Assembly: GCA_014526335.1 (NCBI GenBank)
Contig: JACTAT010000318.1
Coordinates: forward strand, 22,501 to 86,500
Direction of reading: 5' to 3'
Origin: Chrysaora quinquecirrha
Lineage: Eukaryota > Cnidaria > Scyphozoa > Semaeostomeae > Pelagiidae
DNA: 64,000 bases
Shown: positions 49,673 through 61,400 of the stretch, piece by piece
Position numbering within the stretch: the stretch's first letter is position 1
How the letters are laid out: every line of letters begins with the position of its first letter
Program-made: the position numbers and the translations under genes
Notes under the pieces: generated by a model
Seen by the model: only the letters and a program-made list of their open reading frames with translations
The model's database searches: none
Told to the model about the DNA's origin: nothing

Positions 49673-50909
49673 CAATTTCAATGTCTCCAAGCTTCAAGCC
49701 TCTACCCTAAAGAAAAATGAAATAAAAAGGTGAAAAATATTGGCAAGCCTGTTAAGAACAAAAAATTTCTTCTCAGAAAATTCACTTCACACATAGCTTT
49801 TGTGACATTGTGCTGTCGATGACTCACCTTTGAATAATCAAGACCTTCTTTTTGGGGATTTTCTTGCAGTGATAATGATAATCTTTCCACCTTCTTTCTT
49901 TCTCTTTTCTGGTCGAAAATCATCACAGGTTTGTCAAGAAGACCTGGCTCTAAAAAAATAGAAAATATGTATTACAGAACTGTCTGTCATAAGGCAGGGA
50001 GCCCAGCCCCCTTCTTCTATTGTTTTAAACAAAAGGCCTTTTGCTCTTTTTCCTTAAACAACAATAGAGTGCACATCTAGTCCAGGCTGGAAAGTTTTGG
50101 CCCCTTTCTCTTTAATTATTTCCAACAATGGCCTTTGTCATTTTTCAAACAACAACTTTCATTGGTTGTGCTGAGCAGCAGATTGCACATTTACCCATTG
50201 TTAACTATCTTTAATTGCATGGGATGTTTATCTTGGAAACCTGGGTGGTAACCTGGCATCTAGTCAAGTCAAGGTACCAAATACAACTAGTCAAGGCCTG
50301 CTGCAAATATTGACTATGCACAACCTCCACAGAAGGTGCAGCCTTGCCTAGTGTTTTGAAAACATTAGCAAAACAAAAGTTTCATTGTTTTCCTTTGTTC
50401 TACTTGATACCATAAAAAGCAGTCGGGCTGCAAACTAACTCTTCATTTCATGAAGGCAAATTTGTAAATTTTTTAGGATTCCAATTTCCAACTAAGGGGC
50501 ATTTCACTCTGCAAAAGGCGTACGAGACTTCCATTAAAACAAAAGGACTTTCAAGGGACTTCCGAGTAAACAATAGGACTTCCAGCAAAGGTGTACAAGA
50601 CTTTCAAGGAGTGAATTGCCGTTTCAGGGTGCAACGAGCCTTCATGCCATAAGAGGTTGTTAGGCATTGTAGGCCTTTTTATGGGCCTTCCTGCTGTCGG
50701 TTGCCAGGAAGCCCAGGAAGCCAGGCAGACATATTTTTTGGCGGGCTTTCTAAAACTGAACTTGGTTTTCATTTGGTAATTTCGCCACATTGTAGCTAAT
50801 TAAGGCAAAATGCAACTGCTTTATTACTGATTTTCTGACGATTTTAGACAATAATTTACCCCGTTCTTCATCACTTGATTCCTGATCTTCCTCTTCTTCG
50901 GCAGGTTTA
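49673..50909 (-). pseudogene. Inverted DEK fragment (exons 4, 3, part of 2)
   Basis: On the - strand: part of exon 2 at 50909-50861, exon 3 at 49949-49828 and exon 4 at 49706-49673, with introns in order. Exon 3 keeps the LLDKP reading of copy 3 rather than the LLYKP of copy 1, and intron details also fit copy 3. It joins copy 2 near 49640 and breaks inside exon 2, within three bases of the duplicated ARMC3 exon. It has no promoter or start exon and cannot make DEK. Confidence 0.85.
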
Positions 50910-50916
50910 CTCGCAG

Positions 50917-51027
50917 ACAAGCGGACCAAGGTTACCACCAAAGACATACGTTGTTGACCTGATGCATAACCCTGGTGAATGTTATCTTGCTGGAACCCCA
51001 GAAGCAGTTGCTTATCAAAGAATATAA
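50917..51027 (+). pseudogene. Duplicated last exon of ARMC3
   Basis: 111 nt matching 32624-32734, with the same reading (TSGPRLPPKTYVVDLMHNP...) and stop. The polypyrimidine tract before it has been replaced by the inverted DEK exon 2 fragment, so only 'cgcag' of the acceptor remains. No other ARMC3 exon accompanies it. Confidence 0.88.
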
Positions 51028-52320
51028 AAACTCAAAAACTCTGTTTGTCTGTTTGACAGATTGATAAAGCCTCGTTTTTCCAGATGTAAATAATGTTATA
51101 AGCGATAGAGAGGCTACAAGGGGAGAAACTTTTTTAAGATATACACAGAGTTTACTTTTTGTAAATTATGCTAATTTGGATGATTGAATGTAATGTCTTT
51201 TCTGAGTACATAGTCTTTTCTGAGTTATAGAAAGCCTCAAAATTGAGATGACAAAACAGAAACGTCTTTAAGCCTGATGTTATGCACATCATTGTCGCTG
51301 ATAAAGGGTGCACAATTGAGTACCTTCATCCCGCTATCTCACAGCTGTTTTTTGGTACATCCAGCACCAGGAAGCGCATATCCCGTATCGCGCCGGTCAA
51401 AAACAGCCGCTCTCGCCATCCCGCCAAACCTATTGTGCATCCTCCTGATAAGCGAATATATGAAAATTCTTCGAGTTTAGCTACATGATTTTTACCCGTT
51501 CTTGCCTGAAAATGTCCTGTTCTGAGAAATCATGAGGTGGCTATAAGCTACGACAAAAATGCTGCCCCGGAAATATTTCAGACCAACGCGAGAAAGCAAT
51601 GCAATTTGTTGCGTCGCCATACGCCGCTATACGATGCGATTTACTGCGCCGCTTTACGATGCGACTTTACTGGCGATAAGTAAATGCCAAAACATGCCGC
51701 GAAAAGTTCAATCAACATTCTGCGACCTGGTTGGAAAATGAACTGAATGTTGTTGATGTTGTTCTTATAGTATATCTTTTTGCGGAACATGCATGCGAGG
51801 TGTGTTTCATTCCAAAAAAAGACGTGCTAGATTTTCGCTATAATAAAATGATTTCCGAGTGGTTTACAGCAACACAATGGGATTTGCAGCAAGGGTTTAT
51901 GAGATTTTGTAATAAGGAAATTTCCCCTTAGTACCCTTCTATGTACATACATACTGTAGATACTGGCAACTCTGTCTGGGCAATAGAAATGTTACCCTGG
52001 GTTCCAGAGCCGTAGCCGTTGAGCAGGGGGTTTAGGAACTGGGAAGGAGATCAAGAGGGAATAGTATTCCCTCTATTCCCTCTTGATCTCCTTCCCAGTT
52101 CCTAATCCCCCTGCTAAGCTCAGGGGCTACGGCTCTGGAACCCAGGGTATAGAAATGTTTGACTGTCCGACTGAGTTTTGAAATTGAAATATGAGGTCTT
52201 TTGAGTTTCAAATTTCCCTTGTTTGTCACTTTCAGTGAGTTTTCTAGGAGGGTTTTCACTTTTCACAAATTATGCATTTGCAAGTTGCCCATTTGGGGGG
52301 TGCAAAAATTCTCTCCCCTG
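51028..52320. other. Second copy of the ARMC3-DEK intergenic region
   Basis: Parallel to 32735-33925, with a deletion around 51330-51375 and one new MITE (51993-52149). The frame at 51731-51931 is the counterpart of that near 33548; the differences between the two copies mostly change amino acids. Confidence 0.6.
51993..52149. mobile_element. 157-bp hairpin MITE with 9-bp target duplication
   Basis: The element is almost a perfect palindrome: 'taccctgggttccagagccgtagcc' against 'ggctacggctctggaacccagggta', and 'ctgggaaggagatcaagagg' against 'cctcttgatctccttcccag'. It is flanked by TAGAAATGT at 51984-51992 and 52150-52158. The paralogous site near 33755-33770 reads 'aatagaaatgtttc' with no insertion. 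Confidence 0.92.
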
Positions 52321-52323
52321 CCC

Positions 52324-52421
52324 ATTGGAACGCCCATTGAAAAAGAATGCACCACGTGACAAAATGACAAACAGCGCGCGTCAAAGTTGAATTGAAGTCT
52401 GTCAGCAAAGAACACAAGATG
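52324..52421 (+). promoter_or_regulatory. Promoter elements of DEK copy 3
   Basis: ATTGG at 52324-52328, CACGTG at 52353-52358 and AAGATGGCGGGAGG over the start codon. The region is nearly identical to that before copy 1. Confidence 0.4.
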
Positions 52422-55400
52422 GCGGGAGGAGACGAAGAAAAACCTGGTCAATCTGAGCAGCAGGTTGTAGTAGTAAAGGTTCTTTTAAATATTTAGATCA
52501 ATTTTATTGAAATATAAAACGTAGCTTTTTTCTTTGGACTGTTTATCTTTCTAATTTTTCTGATATATGTTGCAATAAACGAATGTTTTCAACCCGTGTG
52601 TAGGAGGAAAAGATGGCGGACGAAAAACCTGCCGAAGAAGAGGAAGATCAGGAATCAAGTGATGAAGAACCGGGTAAATTATTGGCTAAAATCGTCAGAG
52701 AATTAGTTATTTGATGAAGCTGTTTCATTTTGCCTTAATTAGCTTCAATGTGGCGAAATTACCAAATGAAAACCAAGTTTTAGAAAGCCCGCCAAAAATA
52801 TGCAGATATGTCTACTTGGCTTCCTGGCAACCCACAGCTGGAAGGCCCAATAAAAAGGCCTACAATGCCTAACAACCTCTTATGGCATGAAGGCCCGTTG
52901 CCCCCTGAAACAATCACGAAAATAGGTGTTTAAATCTAAGGTTAAAATGTTGTAGCTGTTGCATATTACAACTTTATTATTTAAAAAAAAAACCACACCC
53001 TTTTTGTTGACCACACCCATTTTGCATTGTTGGATGCCAGACTGCATACAGTAGTATGGCACTTGCACACCCGGAATTAAAAATATAACAATAAGATAGA
53101 ACAATAGAAAGTTGCTCTTAGTGCACACACAAGATCTTGTCGAAAACTGCCATAGGGATACTCTGCAAACTGGCAAGTCCTGCAAACTAGGTGGTCTACA
53201 CCGGTTTGTGGCCTTTTCAATGAGATCTCAGGTTTACAAGAGCCCCTTTCTATCGTTTCATCATATTGTTTGCCAATTGTTTGGTACCTTGACTTGACTA
53301 GATGCCAGGTTACCACCCAATTTACCAAGATAAATATCCCATGCAATTAAAGATAGTTAACAATGGGTAATTGTGCAATCTGCTGCTCAGCACAACCAAT
53401 GAAAGTTGTTGTTGGAAAAATGACAAAGGCTATCGTTGGAAATAATTAAAGAGAAAGGGGCCAAAACTTTCCAGCCTGGACTAGATGTGCACTCTATTGT
53501 TGTTTTAAGGAAAAGGAGCAAAAGGCCTTTTGTTCAAAACAATAGAAGGGGGCCGGGCTCCCTGCCTTATGACAGACAGTTCTGTAATACATATTTTCTA
53601 TTTTTTAGAGCCAGGTCTTCTTGACAAACCTGTGATGATTTTCGATCAGAAAAGAGAAAGAAAGAAGGTGGAAAGATTATCATTATCACTGCAAGAAAAA
53701 CCCAAAAAAGAAGGTCTTGATTATTCAAAGGTGAGTCATACAGCACAATGTCACAATAGCTATGTGTGAAGTCTTCAATTTTGAACTAACTGAAGACATT
53801 TAACTGCCACTGTTTTGTGTGGACAATTTTAAATTTTTTTGCTTGTGAGAAGATACAAGACCGATATTTGAAATAATTGATATCTTTTGTACTGCCCTTA
53901 TGCACACTGACAGAGCCAACTGACAGGACTCCTCCAAGATGATTTTCTGAGAAGAAATTTTTGTCATTAACAGGCTTCCCAATGATTTTCACCTTTTTAT
54001 TTCATTTTTCTTTCAGGGTAGAGGCTTGAAGCTTGGAGACATTGAAATTGGTAAGATTGTAAATTTACAACCCAGGTTTATTCAGCACATTTGATTCAAT
54101 CTGAATTAATGTAAATCAGAGAGGATTTTTTTTCTAAACTTTTAATTTTGAATTCTTTCCCAGTCAAATATGAGTTAGATCGAACCTTGTCAAATGAACT
54201 GAAGCCATTGCATAAGTTGCTGTATGGAAGAGAAGGGAAGGTAAGAAAATCCGTAAAACGTTGAACCTTTATTTCTCATCGATCTTATCCCAAATGCCTT
54301 AAAAATACTGTGTTCCATGGGTCACAGGTCTGCAGGGCCCTTGAGAGAAAGCCAGGGTCCCTGGGTAATGTAATTGTACATAACCCTGACAGGCATTTTG
54401 GGGGGGGGAATCAATGTTAATTTTAATTTCTGGTGTCCCTTCAGAGCCCAAGCCCCAGCCTTTTACACCAATGGACCCCCCTTTTTGACTGTACTGCAAG
54501 TCTATGTTTTCAATATAATGTGTCACAGAAGAGGAGTTATTGTTTTTAATGTGCTAATTATTTGCCAATTTTTCAAAATTTCTACTTGTAAACTTTATTT
54601 ATGTTTGCTTCTTGCGTTTTGTAGATAACAATGGTTAAGAAAAATATAAGAGCATTTTGTGGATTTCCTTATGACTCTGTAAGTCTGAGAATTGAAACTT
54701 TTGTAATTTTTTATTCATGAAATTTTATTCATTGCTTTTCTGGATAATATGGATAGTATCCTTACTGTTGAAACAAGCAAGTAAGCAATCTGTCTCTAAT
54801 GTGTCTGATTATTTTAGCCCTCCATTCAATTAGACCATTCTAGAAATGGTTAAGATACCCAATGGGCACAGTCTCTTGATTACTGTAATATAATGTTTTC
54901 TTGCTTTGACAGGACTCTAAAGAATATTCAAATCTTCAGTGGAGTCTTGAAAAGTGAGTATACTTTTTTTTGAATTTGTAAGTTTTTATTACTGCTACAA
55001 AATTTAATATTAATATTAATCAATATTGAATAGCAATATTAAACAATATATTTACAAGCCATTGTTGGTGAAAAACTGCAATTTGTTGCCTTTTTCTGTT
55101 TTATGCTGTCATCTTGTAAATAAGATCATTATCAGGTAATACTTTGTTAATTGGTTTAGAGTTACCATATTTTAGAAGTACCTTTCATTTTTGATTCAGT
55201 AAAATTCCATGATTATTTTTATTCAGGTTCACAAACACAGGTCTGCAAAGACTCTGTGAAATTTTTGGAATGGAACAAAAAGGCAAGAGGGTAAGTTAAA
55301 AATTTATTAGCACCAGCTTTATTTTTATTGGGGCATCATTTCAATAAACTTTTGTCCCTCATCATCAGGCAACAAGAAATGTTGTTTTTCTGTTATTTAC

Positions 55401-58400
55401 TGCATGTCATAAAAAAGCTGTCAAAAATTAACCAATCCTGCTAGTAGAAAGCTGAGATTTATGTCACCAGGTATTATTATTGATTTTTCTTTTTACACTT
55501 CCAGCCATAGCAATACTACATAAGAGAAGAACCACATTTCTCATTGCCAGTTTTTGGAAATGCTGCCCTAATAATTATCAAAAATTTGTCTTCATAAGCA
55601 CTAAGCGATTGTTATCAACATTACTCTAAGGTGCCAAATAAACGTCCCCTCCCCGTTAATTAATTTTGAGTTTTTTCCCCCAACACCGGACCTTATTAGG
55701 ACCCCCCGTTTATTAATTTTGGAAGAAAGAATTTCACTTGTGAAAGGAGTAAACTACGCTTCATAAATCTTATTTTTGATGAAATAACTCGGAAAAAACA
55801 CAGTAGTGTACAAAAGTTTACACTCAGTAGTGTAATCATAGGCAGTGTAGAGTATAATAGAAATAGTATAGTGTCTTAGGTAGTGTAGTGAATAAAAATT
55901 CCCCACCCAGCCGTTTATTAAACCCCCGTTTATTAATATTTTCAAGTAGTTCCCACCCCACCCCATTTATTAAGACCCCCTGTTTATTTGGCACCTTAGA
56001 GTACTACTTACAGATATACTACAGATCTATACTACAGATATACTTATATATATTATCATCTCTACTACTTTTTCAGAAACAGCCTTGATAAGTGCAGATG
56101 TATTAATTGTATTGTTGATAAATTTTAACTTCAAGGATATATTTGAATTAGACATTTTTGTTTAGAATTCGCCAAACTAACACATATTTATTTGCCGTCA
56201 AACAGGATGAATTAAAAGAAAAAGTTTTGAAGTTTTTGATGGAGCCATACAATACTAACAAGGTAAGACTCGAAAATTTGTCACATCCTTCAAATAGGTT
56301 ATTTTGTCATTCCAAATTTGCTTACACGCTTTTTTTATAAAGAATCCCTTTATAAGGAACCTACATGTAGAAGGCCCGAAAATTTAAAGAACTTATACTA
56401 CTAAAGAGAAAATCATTAAGGAACTTTTCAATGTTGAATGCTTTTATCACTGTAAATAATCAAGAATTAGAAAGCCTGTTCCATTCATTTGCAGTCGAAA
56501 ACCACATAAATTGTACGTTACGCGTGTATCAAATGTTTCCCTGAGTAGTCTCGAGCTTTGCTCACATCTAAGTGTCTCTATATAGTGGTCATGAAACTGA
56601 ACATGCAGTTAAAATTAAGGAACAATTAAGGAACTTTTGGAACTATAATCATCTCAAAAGAAGTCCAAAAATAAGGAACTTTAAGAGCTAGGCCTTGAGC
56701 TAGGTTCTTTATATAAAAAAAGTGTGTTTATTAATTCTTTCCTTTATATAGTTTATATAGTTCTTTCCTTAAGATTTAGAAACTCTTCAAGGAGGAATAA
56801 AAAGTCCATCAAATTTAAGAAATACTTGTTAACTTTAAAATTATATTTTCTGTGTTTTTCATTATGACGCACTCCTCAGTGACTACGTTTTTGACAATTT
56901 AAGGAGCTCAGAGAGATAATCGAGTATAAAGCCATTATAAGATTGTTATCTCAACATAAGACAGTTTCATTTCATATAAAAATTGAAATACAATCAGAAG
57001 ATTTTCGTAAACAAAAGTAAACATCATCAGTGTGTAGGAATTAGAGATAGTTTAAGCCAAAATTTGTATACCGCGAAAGCTCTATTTAGACCCCCCTTTC
57101 TTTTTAGCCATTCACTCTATTTAGCCCCCCCCCCCCTCTTATTTTGGCCACTGGAAAGTTCTGTAGTAAATGTACGAAATTAAATGAAATTAAGTTGTAA
57201 TGTCTTTGATATCCAAAACTTGTATCTTACAACAACTAACAACTACTTAGTTACTACCAATTTCATGTGATCTAAGGTTAAAATTTTCTTTTATAGTTCA
57301 TTTTTTAAATGTCTGTAGCATTCGTCTTGACAAATAAAGAACAAAATATGCTAGATAATTTATTAAACCCCCACTCTCTAATAAGCCCCCCTCTCTAATA
57401 ATTCCCCCCTCAAAGACTTCCAACATGAATAAGCCCCCCCGGAGGCTAAATAGATCTTTTTCCGTAATTGTAACCCCAACATAAGTAACCATACTGCCAT
57501 TTCTCGAGCAAAGATTCTTATGAAAAATGAGTGAAGTAGAATAATAGAACATGTCGTACATAATTCTTTGAAAGCAAGGATATCAATTTGTAAATGCTTC
57601 TATCAACGCTCAATTTTATCATAACGTTTTGTTTTCTGTTACAGAAAGTTCCTGGTACAGGTAAGCAAGACTTTCTTGAGTATTTTCAACTATATAACTA
57701 GAAAAACTGCTAGGAAAAAGTTTTCTTGAAAAGAGGTTAATAAGACAGACAATATAACCATGTTTTTGTATTGTTTTTAGCCAAAACTAAATCAAAGAAA
57801 AAGAGAAAGGTTTGTTATAAATTTTGCAGAATTCTTGAAAATGTCATTATAATTATTGCATGTAGGATTACATGTTGCACAGATATAAACAATGCTATCC
57901 TTTTTTCATTACATTTATATATATACCATATTTACACGTGATTAATAAGAACTCGTTTATAAGAAACTCGTATTGAGATCAATATTTGTTACTTTCAGTA
58001 CTTGATCCAAAATGATAAGAAACGCTCAGGTTTCAACAATTTTTAGAATTGGAAATAAAGCCTTGAGAAATGAACTTTTGTTACACATTGAATGTTGATT
58101 TTTACATAAAACAGCTGTTGTAAACATGAATAGTATTGCTTATTCTATTTGTCAAATGTTGTAAGTGTCAATTACCTGTTTTGGCATTAAGAAACAGCTA
58201 AGAAACGGGCGGACTGGCAGGGATGCTAGGTTGCGATTGCAACCTGGGCCTTCTTATTATAGGGTCTTTGACAGACTGTTTCTGTTGTTTCTTGAGCAAC
58301 TCTATTCGATTTCTTAGGATTTCGAAGAGATTTGGATCGGTTTTGTTCAGTCTGAAAACAGTTGGAAATAACAGAAATTGTTTCTCAATGTAGACAATTG

Positions 58401-61400
58401 GAAAGAAGTAAAAATAAAACTATAATCAGCGTATGTGCACAAAAATATGGAAGCAAGAAAATATAGAAATGCGAAAATAGGTATAAAGGGAGCCGATTTT
58501 GCCATCGAAATATCGCAAATAAGAAAAGAAGTATTAACATGAACAGTAGCCCTTGCCTTGAATTGATTTTTTACAGACGAGCTCGCTAGAAGCAAGTGAC
58601 AAGAATAATCGCTATAGTAACAACAGGCCCCTTTTACTTGAAATAGCAACCCTTGAGATTCGCTGCCAGTCCACCTCTGGAAACTTTCAGTACCAAAATT
58701 CTCCAAAAATTAAAGACTATGGGTACTGAAAAAATCTTAGTTTCTTATAAAAAAGAGTGTACATTATATCATTATTGTACGTGATGTTACCATCCTATTA
58801 CAGAAGCGTAACCCTTGAGCCAATCGCTCGACGGACCTGCTTTCCATTCCATCTCCTCAGAAACAAAGAAGTTAAACAATCTTATGCAGCGAAGCTATTC
58901 GAATTTGCTTCCCTCAGACCTTTGCTGGGTCTGATTCTAAAATTTTAACAGTGAAAATCTTTTTGGCTCTCTTTCGATGCGTCAAAGAGGGGAGAGGCTT
59001 CGAGAGAGGTTACAAGCGACCTACAGTTTATTTTCACAAAACATTTTGTTCTGGTTGTGGGTTGGGTTTTCAAAAAGGTCGCCCTGGGTGTAGGTTGATT
59101 TTCCCTTAATTTTTCCCTGGTTATTGCCCCCTTTCTTCATTTTACGTAGCACTTGTGTTTGAAAACCCTAATAGAAGTCACTGCCCCCCCCCGGGCAAAA
59201 GAAGGAACGCTTAGTAAAAAGAAATCCCTCAGTTTTTTGTTTGTACTGTAGAGCAAAGGAGAATCATCGAAAAAGTCCACGGCAGTTTTAAGTGGTGATG
59301 ATGATGATGATGTTGAGAGCAATGACGAAGATGCCGATAATGAAGAGGAAGAGGACAAAAATGAAGAAGAAGATGGCGATGAAAAAAGCGAGGATAAAAG
59401 GAAGGTAGGAAATCGTTGAGAAGTGTGTTATGGTTGATGCTCTCAGAAGAAGTTCTTTAGAGCTTTTTCTTCTGACACTCCTCGGAGTATAAACGCCAGA
59501 AACAGACGGAAACAATTGAAACAAGTGCAAGCAACGTTCCTGGAACGGTATAGGCTCGACACTTAGCATGACGATGTACTAGGATGCATGCAGTGTCAAT
59601 TTTCTATTTTCTCTGGACCTCAGTTACAAATTCTGTCTGTCGGGTTTGCAAACGAGACGAGGATCATTGGCCTTGTGGTCAAGTTAATCAATTTCACACT
59701 TGAAAATTTCTGGCAGTGGGTCGACGCGTGAATCAACGCCATCCTGCAAATCAAAATTGGACGTGCCATAATTTCAAGTTGAGCTTAAGCCACTAATTGA
59801 TTCAGAGGTTGTGCCACTGCGATGCCAGAGAAAATTTCTGTGACACCGTGTGACACTAAAACGACATCTGAACTAGGGCTTACAATTGCCAAAATTTAGA
59901 GAACAGTGTCAGTAATCTTAGTTTAACCTCTTTTCTGATAAGAAACTAGGATTCATTTTTTTATCTCGGAGGGAAGAAAGCTCATCGAATTTAATCCTGG
60001 TCCATTGTAGGTGACAAAGAAGAAGTCAACAAGCAAGCCAAAGAAATCCAAACCAACTGTCATCAAACTCCCTACGCCATCAAAGAAACGAAAAGCTGAT
60101 GAAAAAGCAAAGAAATCTTCAACGCCCAAGAAATCGTCTCCGAAAAAAGGTAATTTCATTCTTAGATAGGTGATTTTAAGTAAACTTGTGCTGTAATTAA
60201 CTACATCAAATATTTAATACGTGGTCATGTCATGTCATGTCACTCCCATGGCCCTTTGACCGTTGGGGCACTTTGATAAGTCCACTATTTTCCTCCACCT
60301 TCCGCGATCCATGGCCAGCCTCGTACACTCCGTCATACTCTTCCCTGTCCATTTAGCGATGTCTCCTAACCATGTGTTCCTGGGGCGTCCTCTTCCTCTT
60401 CTACCTTCTACCCTCCGTGCATTATGTCTCGAGCTAATGTTCTGTTTTGTCTGGTCACATGCCCAAACCATTGCAATTTCCGACGTCTTGCTGTTACTAT
60501 CAGTGATTCATAGGCACCAATTAGTCTCCTCATCCTTTGTTCCACTTCTATGTTGGTGACCTTCTGTTTCCAAGTTATCCCAAGTATTCGCCTAAAGCAT
60601 CGAAGTTCGAATGCACAAATCTTTTCTCCAGATATTTGCTGTGGGTCCACGACTCACAGCCATAAAGGGCAATGGATGTTATCAAAGATTTCAGTAGTTT
60701 CGCTTTCATCATAGTTGAGATACCGTTGGATTCCCACAATCTGTTCAATTTTGCAAGTTGGTTTGTAGCTACTGCTAGCCTTTTCTTGATTTCATATTCT
60801 GAAGTAACATCTGCGTTCAATGTTGAGCCGAGGTATTGGAATGCCTTCACTTCTGCCAGCTCTGTTCCACCAACTTTGACCCCAGTATAGATGTCGTCTT
60901 CGGCTTCAACTCTAGAAGTGACCATTATTTTGCTTTTTTCAGCGCTGATTTCCATTCCGTATTTTCTTGCTGTTGTGTCTAATCTAGTAGTGAGCTCTGC
61001 CAACTCTACCTTGGAGCCAGCAATGAGGTCTATGTCATCCGCGAACCGCAGATTAGTTATCTGCCTACCCGAGATCTTTACTGTTCCTGCATGGTTCTCG
61101 AGTGTGTCTGACATGATCTGTTCTAGGAAGATGTTAAACAAGCATGGGGAGAGGATGAACAAATAGTCAGAACTTATAGGATACAGTTGATCGCGGTCGC
61201 TACAGCACTCAGGTCAACTACGACTGACGGGAATCAGTTGTCAACTGATCGCAAAAAGTAGGACATTTCCAACTCTCTGGAATTGTTCAAAATGTCGACA
61301 TAAGCTTGGCTTAAGGCTTTTCTTGTTTTACACCGTTTTTGTAAGAAAGAGATTTAGTATTTAGCAAGAAGCATTTATAGGCATTGCTTCGCTTCATTCT

